Notes under the pieces: generated by a model
Databases searched by the model: none
The model's input: the letters and a program-made list of their open reading frames with translations, nothing else
What the model was told of the DNA's origin: nothing
Program-made: the position numbers and the translations under genes
Shown here: positions 42,637-52,404 of the stretch, piece after piece
How positions within the stretch are numbered: the first letter of the stretch is position 1
How the letters are laid out: every line of letters begins with the position of its first letter
Source of the DNA: Pleurocapsa sp. PCC 7319
GTDB taxonomy: Bacteria; Cyanobacteriota; Cyanobacteriia; Cyanobacteriales; Xenococcaceae
Assembly (NCBI RefSeq): GCF_000332195.1
Contig: NZ_KB235922.1
Span: 2,132,211 to 2,196,210 of the forward strand
Length of the DNA: 64,000 nt
Direction: 5' to 3'

Positions 42637-43623
42637 CTATCTTAATTGGGCAACTTCGTCCTGAGTAACTTGGGACTCTGAAGCAACATCAGCCCGAATA
42701 GCTCGAAACATACCAAACCGACAAAGACCAGCTCCAAATGCAAGGCGCATCAAAAGTATGGTGGGTACTTCTCGTAAAGACTTGATAAAGCCAGAAAAAC
42801 CAAACATGACTAATCCTTTGGGTTTAACTATTCCCTGCCAAATAGAATCGAACCAAGAAGGAAGAGTTTCTTGAGTCCAGTCTGCGGTAATGACTTCTCC
42901 TGCTACTAAACCTGTTTCTACCAATCGTTCGGAAAATCCTTCGATACTAGAAAATTCAGGATGAGACCATTGATCTAATAGCTGTCTCATGACAGGTTTT
43001 TCCCAGAAATTTAAAGGTTTTTGGCGATCGTCTCGCTGGTTCCAATCAGCTACTACCAAAATTCCCCCAGGCTTAAGAACACGAAGTAATTCTCTGGCAA
43101 AAACTGCTTTGTCAGGCATATGAGGACCAGCCTCAACAGACCAAACCACATCAAAACTAGCATCAGGAAAAGAAAGTGCCATTGCATCATCTACTTGAAA
43201 CTTAGCATTAACATCTGGAGGGGTTAGTTCTTGAGCGCGGGCCACCTGTTGAGGACTAATAGTAACACCAGTAACATCAAAGCCATAATCCTTAGCTAAA
43301 ATACGACTGCTGCCGCCAATGCCACAGCCAACATCTAATAAAGTAGTTCCAGAGGGTAATTTATCTAAACCACCCCAACTCACCATTTCATCGACAAAGT
43401 CATACTTAGCAGCAATAAATTCTTTTGATTTTGATGGTGAGCCATAATGACCTAAATGAATATGTTCACCCCAGTAAAATTCTAAAATACCGTCTTCAGT
43501 CCACTGATCGTAGGAATTGGCTACAGAATCAGCAGATTGATAACTACGAGCAGTCAAAAGATAAACTGCAATACCTATTATTAGTAGGAACACCAAAATT
43601 CCTATGACGTAAGATAAACTCAT
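42637..43623 (-). CDS. 2-methyl-6-phytyl/solanesyl-benzoquinol methyltransferase (Sll0418-type)
   Basis: A 328-residue membrane-anchored SAM methyltransferase. One N-terminal helix (about 5-25, IGILVFLLIIGIAVYLLTA) precedes QSADSVANSYDQWTEDGILEFYWGEHIHLGHYG, motif I LLDVGCGIGGSSRILAKDYG and DVVWSVEAGPHMPDKAVF. This closely matches my recollection of Synechocystis Sll0418, the MPBQ/MSBQ methyltransferase for tocopherol and plastoquinone. The C-terminal VPTILLMRLAFGAGLCRFGMF helix is also shared. Gamma-tocopherol methyltransferase, a relative, lacks this N-terminal anchor pattern. Confidence 0.88.
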   Translation of the reverse strand: MSLSYVIGILVFLLIIGIAVYLLTARSYQSADSVANSYDQWTEDGILEFYWGEHIHLGHYGSPSKSKEFIAAKYDFVDEMVSWGGLDKLPSGTTLLDVGCGIGGSSRILAKDYGFDVTGVTISPQQVARAQELTPPDVNAKFQVDDAMALSFPDASFDVVWSVEAGPHMPDKAVFARELLRVLKPGGILVVADWNQRDDRQKPLNFWEKPVMRQLLDQWSHPEFSSIEGFSERLVETGLVAGEVITADWTQETLPSWFDSIWQGIVKPKGLVMFGFSGFIKSLREVPTILLMRLAFGAGLCRFGMFRAIRADVASESQVTQDEVAQLR

Positions 43624-43705
43624 TAAAATGGATGCTTAATATTTTTTTACAATCTGTTTAATATCTTAAGCTGTTCTGATTTCGTTTGAGCTGTAGATAT
43701 TTATA

Positions 43706-44539
43706 TTATTCTGTTCTTTCCAAACTATCTTTGGTATTACAACGTGTATAGGCATTCCAAGTCGTTAAATCTGGTGCCGGAAAACCCAGAATAGCCGAGC
43801 GCGCTTGCTCGCTTAAACCTCTAACCATGCTAAAGTCCGCCCCTGCAATATTTTGAATATTATCTAGATTTGCTCCTGTTAAATCTGCTGCCCTAAAATC
43901 AACTCCTTTCAATTCAGTATTACCCAAACGAGCATCACGTAAACTCGCCCCAGTCATAATCGCTTTCTGCAAGTTTGCACCACTGAAGGAAACATTATCT
44001 AAAATTGCACCTGTACAATCTGCTCCACTAAGATAAGCTCCCATCATTCTCGCTCCTGTCAGATTTACTCCCCGCAGGTTGGCAGTATTGAGAAAAGCTC
44101 CGTTAAGATTAGCACCAGGTCCTACTGCACCAGAGCTTTTATAGTTAAAATCTTCAGGAAAGATTGTATCGTTATCATATATAGTTACTTGAAACTGAGT
44201 ATCTTCCAAAATTGCGTCGCTTAAGTTTGCCTGACGTAGATCAGCACGACTGAGATAGGCTCCAGTTAAATCTGCTCCAGTTAAGTTTGCTCCAGTTAAA
44301 TTTGCCCCTCGTAAGTCAGCATTACGGAGATTGGCTCCCTTGAGATTTACTTCAATCAGATCCGCGTTGGTTAAAATGCTCTGGGAAAAGTTAATCTGCT
44401 CTAAGTTGGCTTGATTCAGTGCGATCGCATAAAGATCTTGATTACTAAAGTCAGCATTGACTAAGCTTTCTCCTGCCTTATGTTTGGCAATTATGGTAGC
44501 AGAGAGGGGAGATTTATTACTAGAAGCAGTTGTCGGCAT
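43706..44539 (-). CDS. Pentapeptide-repeat protein (277 aa)
   Basis: Tandem A(D/N)LxX repeats from about residue 25 to 125 and again 140-240 (LRNADLRGANLTGANLTGAD, LKGVDFRAADLTGANL), forming two right-handed quadrilateral beta-helix blocks separated by a non-repeat linker (VTIYDNDTIFPEDFNYK). No signal peptide or membrane helix, so cytoplasmic. The tail (FPAPDLTTWNAYTRCNTKD) is non-repetitive. Function is not predictable for this fold. The 44824-44979 remnant nearby is on the opposite strand. Confidence 0.85.
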   Translation of the reverse strand: MPTTASSNKSPLSATIIAKHKAGESLVNADFSNQDLYAIALNQANLEQINFSQSILTNADLIEVNLKGANLRNADLRGANLTGANLTGADLTGAYLSRADLRQANLSDAILEDTQFQVTIYDNDTIFPEDFNYKSSGAVGPGANLNGAFLNTANLRGVNLTGARMMGAYLSGADCTGAILDNVSFSGANLQKAIMTGASLRDARLGNTELKGVDFRAADLTGANLDNIQNIAGADFSMVRGLSEQARSAILGFPAPDLTTWNAYTRCNTKDSLERTE

Positions 44540-44823
44540 AGCGTAATTGAACTATTCGGATTGATCTCAAAATTTATTGACTTTCAAAAAAGTATAAATT
44601 ATCGAGTGTCTACTACAAGGTTGAGAATTGTTGATCAAAAAATAAACTGATTGACAACCTAACTTTAGTTAAGATCGATACATTAATAAGAGTTGTATCT
44701 CGATCGTATTTGTATAGAGTTCCGAGTTAGAATAGAACTGTTAAGAAATATTTTCGGAACCTTGACTAAATTTGTAAACTTCTCTCCGAATATAAATCTC
44801 TACACCCTTTAATCAAGGAGAAG

Positions 44824-44979
44824 TTTGATGTCAATTTATCTGGAGCGCACCTGATTGGAGCAAACTTACGAGGTACAAACCTAACCAAATCTCATCTGGG
44901 TCAAGCTAAATTGAACGAATCAAGTCTGGCTGATGCGGGAATGCTTCAAGCGTACCTAAATAAATGTAGAAATGAGTAA
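44824..44979 (+). pseudogene. Pentapeptide-repeat gene fragment
   Basis: A plus-strand frame reads DVNLSGAHLIGANLRGTNL and continues with SHLGQAKLNESSLADAGMLQ to a TAA. It is 51 codons long, with no start codon in frame; the ATG at 44828 belongs to another frame. This is the end of a truncated pentapeptide-repeat gene. Confidence 0.7.
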
Positions 44980-45128
44980 TTCAGACTTAAGCGTTACAGA
45001 GACTAATCTAGAGAGAAATAACTTGAGAAGAGTTTATCTATGGAAATCATGATTTGAAGCTCCATAAAAGTCAATATTGCTGATTGATCCCAAGTTTTCA
45101 ATTAATTTCATCAAGGAAAATAATCTTA

Positions 45129-46247
45129 ATGCCGATCGCAAAAAAAACAGCTTTAGTTTACTGTGAAAATCAATTTGGCTTAATGGACGGTAAAACCGCA
45201 GCAGGTTTAGTTCGACACTCGGAAACTTATAATATTTTGGGCGTTATTGATAGTTCCTTAGCAGGCAAAGATGCAGGAGAAGAATTAGATAATCAGAAAA
45301 ACTATATTCCCATCTTTGCTAACTTACAGTCAGCTTTAGATCAGTTACCAGACATTCCCGATTGCTATATTTATGGCAAAGCTCCTTTAGACGCTTCCAT
45401 ATCTATTGCCGAAAGATCCTTAATCTTGGAAGCAATGACTAATGGAATGGATATCATTAATGGTCTTCATGAGTTCTTTTCTGAAGATCCTGAATTCATC
45501 GAAATGGCTGCTAGGTGGGGGATTGAAATTAAAGACATCAGAAAACCGCCAAAATTAAAAGACCTCCATGTCTTCACGGGAGAAATTGCTAAAGTTAATA
45601 TTCCTGTAGTTGCCATTTTAGGCACAGATTGCGCCTGTGGCAAAATGACTACCGCAGTGGAATTAAATAAAGCTTTAAACAATTCGGGTATTAAATCAGT
45701 GTTGGTGGCAACAGGACAAACAGGCTTAATGCAAGGGGCAACCTATGGTGTATCCATCGATGCCCTGGTCTCTCAATTTGTGATTGGAGAAATAGAAAAT
45801 GCCGTTGTTCAAGCCTTTCAACAAGAAAGTCCCGACATTATTTTGGTAGAGGGGCAAAGTTCCGTCTCTCATCCCGCTTTTATGAGTTCTGTAGGCATTT
45901 TAAAAGGATGTATGCCTGATGGAATTATTCTACAACATCCTCCTAGCAGGAAATTTCGCTGCGATTTTCCTCTCTTACCAATGCCCAGTATTGTCAGTGA
46001 AATTCTTCTAATTAAAGCAATTGCCCAAACTCAGGTAATTGCGATCGCTTTAAGCCATGAAAATTTAACCGAGACAGAAGTTCAGAGAACGATTAAAAGC
46101 TATGAAGACCGTCTTTTGTTACCAACTACAGATGTTTTGACTTATGGTTGTACAAAACTGATACGTGCTTTATATAGTCTTTTCCCTTCTCTCGTTCAGC
46201 AAAACCAACGAAATTCTCAGATACCTCCTTTATTAAGGACAGGGTAG
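45129..46247 (+). CDS. DUF1611 (DgcN-like) P-loop protein
   Basis: About 372 residues from the ATG at 45129, which has AAGGA upstream; an in-frame TTG at 45084 would add 15 residues. DUF1611 has an N-terminal Rossmann-like domain (KTALVYCENQFGLMDGKTAAG, VIDSSLAGKDAG) and a P-loop domain with AILGTDCACGKMTTAVEL (about residue 160), ATGQTGLMQG and VEGQSSVSHPA. A characterised member, DgcN, acts with DgcA in D-glutamate catabolism in marine bacteria. Here the partner is a racemase of another fold. It starts an operon with the next two genes. Confidence 0.85.
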   Translation: MPIAKKTALVYCENQFGLMDGKTAAGLVRHSETYNILGVIDSSLAGKDAGEELDNQKNYIPIFANLQSALDQLPDIPDCYIYGKAPLDASISIAERSLILEAMTNGMDIINGLHEFFSEDPEFIEMAARWGIEIKDIRKPPKLKDLHVFTGEIAKVNIPVVAILGTDCACGKMTTAVELNKALNNSGIKSVLVATGQTGLMQGATYGVSIDALVSQFVIGEIENAVVQAFQQESPDIILVEGQSSVSHPAFMSSVGILKGCMPDGIILQHPPSRKFRCDFPLLPMPSIVSEILLIKAIAQTQVIAIALSHENLTETEVQRTIKSYEDRLLLPTTDVLTYGCTKLIRALYSLFPSLVQQNQRNSQIPPLLRTG

Positions 46248-46270
46248 ATGCTAAACATTGCCATAAACCT

Positions 46271-47335
46271 ATGAAAGCGTTTATGCCTAGAATAGAAATT
46301 ATCCTATCTCAAATACAGCATAATACTCGGATGTTGTGCGAACTTTACGGAGAACAGGGTATTTCCATAATGGGAGTCTCTAAAGCAGTCTTGGGAGAAC
46401 CTTTAATTGCCGAAGCAATGATTCGAGGAGGAGTCAAGTTTATTGCCGACTCTCGTTTGGAAAATATTCAAAGGATGATCAATGCGAGAGTATCAACTCA
46501 GTTTGTATTACTCCGCACTGCCCCAAGTCAAGCAGAATCGATTGTTGAAAATGTAGATATTAGCCTCAATACAGAAATTGATACCCTTGAAAAGCTTAAC
46601 TATTATGCATCTTCGCAAAATAAAATTCATCAGATAATTTTAATGGTGGAAATGGGTGACTTGCGAGAGGGGATACTGCCCCATGATATTTTCCTCTTCA
46701 TTAAAAAAGTTCTTAACTTACCTCATCTCAAAATTATCGGACTCGGTTGTAATTTGGCTTGTTATGGGGGTATTAAGCCTGACAATCAAAAAATGCTGCA
46801 ATTGTCGGAATTAACCGACGCGATCGAAAAGAAATTTCAAATTAACTTGTCCCTAATTTCTGGGGGGAACTCGGCTAACTATAAATGGTACCAATCTACA
46901 AAGGAAGTTGGACGAATTAATAATCTGCGTTTGGGAGAATCAATTCTTTTAGGCTGTGAAACTGTCAACGGTCAAACTATTCCAGAATTACATACCAATG
47001 CTTTTAAATTGATTGCCGAAGTTATCGAATCAAAAGTAAAGCCTTCTCTGCCCTTTGGAGAAATTTGTCAGGATGCTTTCGGTAATATTCCCATTTTCCG
47101 CGATCGCGGTAGGCACAGAAGAGCAATTATTGCTTTAGGAAAGCAGGATACTCTGATATCTGGTTTAAGTCCGAATCAAGATCTGGAAATATTAGGAGCT
47201 AGTAGCGATCATGTGGTTCTCGACTGCAAAAATTCTGATTTAAAAGTCGGAGTAGGAGTAAATTTCAACCTAGATTATGGCGGTCTTTTAACGGCAATGA
47301 CTTCACCTTTTATTAAAAAGCAATTTATTACATGA
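46271..47335 (+). CDS. PLP-dependent amino acid racemase, ornithine-racemase-like
   Basis: A 354-residue fold-type III enzyme with an alanine-racemase-like N-terminal barrel. RIEIILSQIQHNTRML leads into IMGVSKAVLGEP, where the Lys is the PLP anchor; MVEMGDLREGI, GLGCNLACYGG, SGGNSANYKW and LRLGESILLGCET follow the pattern of clostridial ornithine racemase (Orr) and YhfX-like proteins. The C-terminal beta domain has DTLISGL and LEILGASSDHVVLD. Substrate could be ornithine, lysine or another basic amino acid. It lies 23 bp after the DUF1611 gene and overlaps the next gene by 4 bp (ATGA). Confidence 0.85.
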   Translation: MKAFMPRIEIILSQIQHNTRMLCELYGEQGISIMGVSKAVLGEPLIAEAMIRGGVKFIADSRLENIQRMINARVSTQFVLLRTAPSQAESIVENVDISLNTEIDTLEKLNYYASSQNKIHQIILMVEMGDLREGILPHDIFLFIKKVLNLPHLKIIGLGCNLACYGGIKPDNQKMLQLSELTDAIEKKFQINLSLISGGNSANYKWYQSTKEVGRINNLRLGESILLGCETVNGQTIPELHTNAFKLIAEVIESKVKPSLPFGEICQDAFGNIPIFRDRGRHRRAIIALGKQDTLISGLSPNQDLEILGASSDHVVLDCKNSDLKVGVGVNFNLDYGGLLTAMTSPFIKKQFIT

Positions 47336-47571
47336 GACTTGAAGTAACTACAAACATGAATAAAAAATACAAAAATCCTGCACTTCAACAAGAACCGATA
47401 GGCGAACCTGCATCGATTATTTCCCCCAGAGAAAATGAATCTCTTTTTAGATGGATTAAAAGTACTGGTCGATTTATGCCTCATCAACCAGATCGGTTTC
47501 ATGATGATAAGGGGACAGATGAACTAGAAGATATTCTAGACGAAGATGAAGAAACAAATGCAGAAGAATAA
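47332..47571 (+). CDS. DUF3134-like small protein
   Basis: A 79-residue acidic protein; the alternative ATG at 47356 gives 71 residues. NPALQQEPIGEPASIISP and NESLFRWIKSTGRFMPH resemble the conserved core of the small cyanobacterial DUF3134 family (xPLRxEPxxxxAxVIPxxxExSLLxWLxxTGRL). The C-terminal 20 residues are nearly all acidic. No function is known. The 4-bp overlap with the racemase implies coupled translation, unusual if the two were unrelated. Confidence 0.65.
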   Translation: MRLEVTTNMNKKYKNPALQQEPIGEPASIISPRENESLFRWIKSTGRFMPHQPDRFHDDKGTDELEDILDEDEETNAEE

Positions 47572-47592
47572 TTTCTGTTTCAATCTATTTGG

Positions 47593-49332
47593 TTAACTAA
47601 ATTGAGCTAAGTTGCTTTTTAACCAAGCTGCATCTTTCTGGCGATCGCAAATCAACTCTAATACTCTGATTCCTGTTGTTGGTAGATTATTAAGTAGCTG
47701 TTCAAACTCTTGCCAGTTTTGAATCAGTCGATGTTCAACATTATAGGTAGCACAAAGTTGGGCAAAGTTAACGGACTGAGGAGTAGCAAAATATTCTTCA
47801 AATTCTGAAGCAAAATTAGCAATGGGCAACATTTCAAAAATACCGCCACCGTTGTTATTTATGAGGATAATAGTTAAGTGACCCTGAAACTTTTGGTGAA
47901 TTAGAAAGCCATTGGTATCGTGTAGTAGTGCCAAATCTCCTGTTAGCAAAACTCCAGCATCACCGTAAGCTATGCCTAAAGCAGTTGAAAGTGTGCCGTC
48001 AATACCATTTGCCCCACGACTAAAGTAAGGAGTAACTTTGCTGTTACTCGGTTGCCAAAAATATTCGGCATTGCGAACGGACATACTATTGGCAATATAA
48101 ATTGGCGTAGCAGTGGGTAAGCTTCGAGATAATAACCAAGATGCTTTGCCCTCATATATTTCTGCGATTGATTCTAAAGTACTATCTAATTTTTTTCTGG
48201 TTTCGGCTTCTAGTTGACACCATTGTTGACAATAACTCGATGGTTGAATTTTTTCTTGATTAAATTTTTCTTGATTAGAATCTATGTTTTGGGCAAGCTG
48301 TTCAACTGAGCTATTAATATGAATTGTTTTTCCGTGGAGCGGATCGAAGTTTTCTACTCTGGAATCAATAATCCAACGCTGAACATTAATATTGTGGAGC
48401 CAGTTTCTTAGCTGTTTGCTAGTAGGAAGTTCTCCGATTTGAATCACTATTTCGGGAAGCAACTGTTTGGCTAGATTATCTTGGCGCAGAATTGCATCAT
48501 AGGTAGAAATTAAATAGGGGTTCAACGGAGCATAGTTTCTGACCGGGGATAATGCTTCGGCTAATACAGGAAATGATAGTAATTTGGCTAAACTGGCGAT
48601 CGCCTGACAATAGTTCTGGGGATTTTGGGGTTGGGCTAAGCCTGCAATAATAATACCTCGCTGATTCTGCCAAGTAGCAAGGGGCAAAGAAAAGTAAGGG
48701 GGTTTAATAGGTGGCGAGGAAGCAACAGCGTTAAAAAAATCTTGAACATCAAACTTAGTTGCTAACTCTGCTAGTTCGGGTTGTAAAGTAGGTGCTAAAG
48801 GCTCCCGAAATGGCACATTGATATGGACAATGCCTGGAACAGGAAACAGCGACTGTGTCCAAGCTTGAACCATATTTTGACGTAGATAGCGTAGCATTTC
48901 CAGCCCGGCTTCTGGAAGAGCCAGTTCACATTGCCAGTTAGGTAAATTACCATAGAGCTTTACTTGGTCAATAGTCTGTCCTGCATGGCAGTTTCGTAAT
49001 TCTGGAGGGCGATCGGCAGTGAAAATGATTAGGGGGATACAGCTTTCTTTGGCTTCAATTACTGCGGGATAAAAATTTGCGCCAGCAGTACCGGAAGTAC
49101 AAACTAAGGTTGTCGGTAATCCCGTTTTTTTAGCTCTGCCCAAAGCGAAAAAGGCGGCTGAACGTTCATCTAAAATAGGAATCGTTTCAATGTGAGGATG
49201 ATTGGCAAAGGTAACTGTTAAAGGGCTAGAACGGGAACCAGGGCAAATTACTGCCATAGTCAAACCACAACGGTATAGTGTCTCGACTAAAATCGATGCC
49301 CACAGTGTATTGACATTACGAAAATCGATCAT
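47593..49332 (-). CDS. menD: SEPHCHC synthase MenD
   Basis: ThDP-dependent enzyme that condenses 2-oxoglutarate and isochorismate (2-succinyl-5-enolpyruvyl-6-hydroxy-3-cyclohexene-1-carboxylate synthase) in phylloquinone synthesis. The N-terminal domain has CPGSRSSPLTV and the ThDP-activating glutamate region DERSAAFFALG, then CTSGTAGANFYPAV; the C-terminal domain has the ThDP-binding LTGDLALLHDTNG ... NNNGGGIFEMLP. The length of 579 is normal. It starts 7 bp after the menF stop, so menF-menD form one unit. Product leads to the PSI cofactor phylloquinone. Confidence 0.95.
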   Translation of the reverse strand: MIDFRNVNTLWASILVETLYRCGLTMAVICPGSRSSPLTVTFANHPHIETIPILDERSAAFFALGRAKKTGLPTTLVCTSGTAGANFYPAVIEAKESCIPLIIFTADRPPELRNCHAGQTIDQVKLYGNLPNWQCELALPEAGLEMLRYLRQNMVQAWTQSLFPVPGIVHINVPFREPLAPTLQPELAELATKFDVQDFFNAVASSPPIKPPYFSLPLATWQNQRGIIIAGLAQPQNPQNYCQAIASLAKLLSFPVLAEALSPVRNYAPLNPYLISTYDAILRQDNLAKQLLPEIVIQIGELPTSKQLRNWLHNINVQRWIIDSRVENFDPLHGKTIHINSSVEQLAQNIDSNQEKFNQEKIQPSSYCQQWCQLEAETRKKLDSTLESIAEIYEGKASWLLSRSLPTATPIYIANSMSVRNAEYFWQPSNSKVTPYFSRGANGIDGTLSTALGIAYGDAGVLLTGDLALLHDTNGFLIHQKFQGHLTIILINNNGGGIFEMLPIANFASEFEEYFATPQSVNFAQLCATYNVEHRLIQNWQEFEQLLNNLPTTGIRVLELICDRQKDAAWLKSNLAQFS

Positions 49333-49339
49333 CTAGCAG

Positions 49340-50788
49340 TTAAACCAGAGCCTTCAAGAGAGACTGTAATTTTAATTGCACCTCAGCAAATTCCTTAGTG
49401 GGGTTAGAACCAGAAACTATTCCTGCTCCAGCATATAGCCTAGCGTGATCGCCATCAATCAATGCGGATCGAATGCCAACGATAAATTCACAATTCCCTT
49501 CATAATCTACCCAACCTAAGGGCGCAGCATATAAAGAGCGATCAAATTTTTCATAATGACGAATTTTTTCACAAGCAATTTCGGTGGACACACCAGCTAC
49601 CGCAGGAGTTGGATGTAATAGAGCGACAATTTCTAATGGTTCTATGTCTGCTGGTAAATGTGCATAAATCGGTGTCCATAAATGTTGAATATTAGACAGC
49701 TTTAGTAGTTGCAGGGGAAGCTGATGAGGTTTTAAACCAACACTCCGCAGACGCTGCATGATAAAATCGCTAACAGCTTTATGTTCTCGCTTCTCTTTTC
49801 TATTCTTGAGCAGCATATTAGCTAGGTGCAAATCTTCATTATTATTTGTCCCTCGGGGTGCCGAGCCAGCTAAAGCATCGGTCACTAGCTGCTGATTTTG
49901 TACACTGATTAAACGTTCAGGACTTGCCCCAATGAAGTGTTGTCCCTCACCATTACTAGTAGCAAAAATATAACAGTCTGGATGAAGCTCACGCAAATTG
50001 TTGAGGGATTTGATAACTTTAAATGAAGCAGCAGACTGAATGTCGGTAGTGTGGGCAATGACAATTTTGCTCATCTCGTCAATGGCAATAGCATCAAGAG
50101 CAGATGTGACAACGGATCTAAAATACTTTGTGTCTTGGGATTGAGCCCTATCTATAGGTAATAAGCTATCTTCTTCATTAGTATTTAGACTTCCTAAAGC
50201 TGACCAGTTAATGTTATTTACTTTTTGTTTAATTTGCTTGACAATTACTTCCTTTTCTTGTTCTTTTTTCAAGGGAAAGTTGACAATTAAACAGCAGTTT
50301 TTATTCTTTTTTACTATTTGAAAACGTGGTAAAAATAAAGTTCCCGACTTAAAGGGTTCAGTTTTTTGAGGATCAGCAAAAAAAGTAAAGCTACAAAATA
50401 CCCCTGGTTTACCAATTGCTAGAGTATCATCTCCTTCTCTAATAGTTTGTTGAAAACAATTTTTTACAAAATCTTGAGCCAGACTAAACCTGGAGTTAGA
50501 TTTAGTATAATTACTTCTAGTAACTCCCCAAGCCGTAACAGATTCTTGCTTACTACGATTTTCCCAATAAAAATAAAGTGTATTAGTATGGCCGAATTGT
50601 TGTAAACAAGCCAGGGGATCTACAGTCGGAATTTGACAAGCAAAACTAATAATTTTTGTATCTTTTGTTACGGTAAAATCAAACTGATTATTGTGCCAAA
50701 AACTATCTAATTCTGTATTATTATCTAAAACTAAATTACTAGATTGAGTTGCAAAGGACATAGAGCTTTTAGATTGTGTCATTCCCAA
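49340..50788 (-). CDS. menF: Isochorismate synthase
   Basis: Converts chorismate to isochorismate, the entry to phylloquinone. A 482-residue member of the chorismate-binding family with IGASPERLISV, DALAGSAPRG (catalytic-site Gly-Ser-Ala pattern of isochorismate synthases), LHPTPAVAGVS and the C-terminal IRSALIDGDHARLYAGAGIV. The N-terminal half is variable as in other MenF proteins. Same-strand pair with menD, divergent from menA across about 300 bp. Salicylate synthase or EntC alternatives are unlikely next to menD. Confidence 0.92.
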   Translation of the reverse strand: MGMTQSKSSMSFATQSSNLVLDNNTELDSFWHNNQFDFTVTKDTKIISFACQIPTVDPLACLQQFGHTNTLYFYWENRSKQESVTAWGVTRSNYTKSNSRFSLAQDFVKNCFQQTIREGDDTLAIGKPGVFCSFTFFADPQKTEPFKSGTLFLPRFQIVKKNKNCCLIVNFPLKKEQEKEVIVKQIKQKVNNINWSALGSLNTNEEDSLLPIDRAQSQDTKYFRSVVTSALDAIAIDEMSKIVIAHTTDIQSAASFKVIKSLNNLRELHPDCYIFATSNGEGQHFIGASPERLISVQNQQLVTDALAGSAPRGTNNNEDLHLANMLLKNRKEKREHKAVSDFIMQRLRSVGLKPHQLPLQLLKLSNIQHLWTPIYAHLPADIEPLEIVALLHPTPAVAGVSTEIACEKIRHYEKFDRSLYAAPLGWVDYEGNCEFIVGIRSALIDGDHARLYAGAGIVSGSNPTKEFAEVQLKLQSLLKALV

Positions 50789-51091
50789 TAAAGTTTCGGC
50801 ACGAAGATTATAAAAAAAATCTAAATCAGATGTTTATTAGCGAATAACTAATAAAAAAAAGTAAATTTATGATATACATTATAGGCTACCTACTGCAATA
50901 GTCCTAACACTAACTTAACTGAGAATTAACTGAGATTAAGAATTTTTATCATCTTGTGTCTCCAGAAAATTACTGTCTAAAGTGAATTTTCGTGAAACAT
51001 CATCAACACTTGAGGGTCATACCTGATAGGGTACTAAAGGTCGTATCAATTGGTGAAACGACCGTTGTTACCTCCCGCTTGTACAATCTCA
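50789..51091. promoter_or_regulatory. Divergent menF / menA promoter region
   Basis: About 300 bp with no convincing gene. A plus-strand frame from 50992 to 51225 runs into menA out of phase and is not supported. AT-rich blocks near 50850-50890 are candidate promoter elements for menF. No hairpin or repeat found. Confidence 0.4.
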
Positions 51092-52000
51092 ATGACAACC
51101 AAGCAAATCAGCAGAATAAATCCTCAACTGTGGCTAGCAGCTATCAAACCACCAATTTACAGTGTGGCGGTCATACCAATTGCAGTGGGTACAGCAATTG
51201 CTTTTGCTCAAACTGGTCTTTTTGATTCCCAGATATTTTTTACTTTCTTAGGGTCGGCAATTTTGATTATTGCCTGGTTAAATCTAAGCAACGATGTCTT
51301 CGACTCCGAGACCGGTATTGATATTCACAAAGATCATTCAGTCGTTAATTTGACAGGTAACAAATTTTTAGTTTTCTGGATTGCTAATTGCTGTCTTGGT
51401 CTTGGTCTGGCAGGAATTTTTGCTTTGTGTTGGTGGCAAAAAGATTGGACTGTGTTAGGGCTTGTATTGCTCTGCTGTCTACTGGGATATACTTACCAAG
51501 GTCCCCCTTTTCGTTTGGGCTACTTGGGTTTAGGAGAGATAATTTGTTTTGTTACTTTTGGTCCTGGTGCAGTTTCAGCTGCTTACTATTCTCAAACTCA
51601 GTCATTTTCAGGTGCTAGTTTAGCTATCTCCAGCATCATTGGGATCAGCACCTCAATTATTCTGTTTTGTTCCCATTTTCATCAGGTAGAAGATGATTTG
51701 GCTGCTGGTAAGCGATCGCCAATCGTGCGCTTGGGAACAAGTAAGGGTGCCCAGATATTGACCTGGTTAACCGCTAGTATTTATTTCTTGGCGGTAATTT
51801 TGGTTGTTTTAAGTGTTTTGCCTTCTTTGAGCTTAATTATTTTTGGCAGCTTACCTTTTGCCTATCAGCTCGTTAGTCATGTTTTGCGAAATCATGACTC
51901 CCCCCAAAAAGTAAGCAACAGCAAGTTTATTGCCGTTAATTTATATCTTTCTAGTTCACTGTTACTGATTTTAGGATTGATTATTAGTCCCTATGTCTAA
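51092..52000 (+). CDS. menA: 1,4-dihydroxy-2-naphthoate phytyltransferase
   Basis: Membrane prenyltransferase that attaches the phytyl chain to DHNA for phylloquinone. UbiA superfamily: the first Asp-rich motif is [14 protein letters not shown] (N-x3-D-x3-D), the second lies at [13 protein letters not shown], and there are eight to nine helices. I chose the ATG at 51092 (302 residues, [14 protein letters not shown]); an in-frame GTG at 51050 is possible. It overlaps the next gene by 8 bp. With menF-menD on the other strand, it forms a local phylloquinone cluster. Confidence 0.92.
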   Translation: MTTKQISRINPQLWLAAIKPPIYSVAVIPIAVGTAIAFAQTGLFDSQIFFTFLGSAILIIAWLNLSNDVFDSETGIDIHKDHSVVNLTGNKFLVFWIANCCLGLGLAGIFALCWWQKDWTVLGLVLLCCLLGYTYQGPPFRLGYLGLGEIICFVTFGPGAVSAAYYSQTQSFSGASLAISSIIGISTSIILFCSHFHQVEDDLAAGKRSPIVRLGTSKGAQILTWLTASIYFLAVILVVLSVLPSLSLIIFGSLPFAYQLVSHVLRNHDSPQKVSNSKFIAVNLYLSSSLLLILGLIISPYV

Positions 52001-52385
52001 AAAAGTTATTCGTACGAAGCTGGCTCCTGCTCCCGTCGGTCCTTATAATCAAGCGATCGCTACTAGTGGTGAGATGCTTTTTATTGCCGGACAAATTCCC
52101 CTCGATCCCCAGTCGGGTAATATTGTCGGTGAGAGCGATATCACTGCTCAAACTAAGCAGGTAATGACTAACATTGAAGCAATACTGACAGAGGCAGGAA
52201 CTAATTGGGATAATGTCGTCAAAACTAGTGTTTTTCTCTCTGATTTAGCCAATTTTGCCTCTATGAATCAGGTTTATGCTCAATATTTTGCTGAAGATAC
52301 AGCTCCCGCTCGTGCTTGCGTAGAGGTTTCTCGCTTACCCAAAGACGTTTTGGTAGAAATCGAATGTATTGCTGTAATTTCGTGA
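51993..52385 (+). CDS. ridA: RidA-family enamine/imine deaminase
   Basis: A 130-residue Rid/YjgF/YER057c protein that hydrolyses reactive 2-aminoacrylate-type enamines released by PLP enzymes. The signature region is [27 protein letters not shown], with the active-site arginine in [24 protein letters not shown]. Trimeric in the family. The ATG at 51993 lies inside the last codons of menA, so the two are co-translated. A MITE follows 20 bp after the stop. Confidence 0.95.
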   Translation: MSKKVIRTKLAPAPVGPYNQAIATSGEMLFIAGQIPLDPQSGNIVGESDITAQTKQVMTNIEAILTEAGTNWDNVVKTSVFLSDLANFASMNQVYAQYFAEDTAPARACVEVSRLPKDVLVEIECIAVIS

Positions 52386-52404
52386 TTACAGTTTTCTGAG
52401 TAGA

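Noticed and set aside
50992-51225. 77-codon plus-strand frame upstream of and overlapping menA
   Set aside because: Overlaps the conserved MenA frame out of phase and has no recognisable domain.
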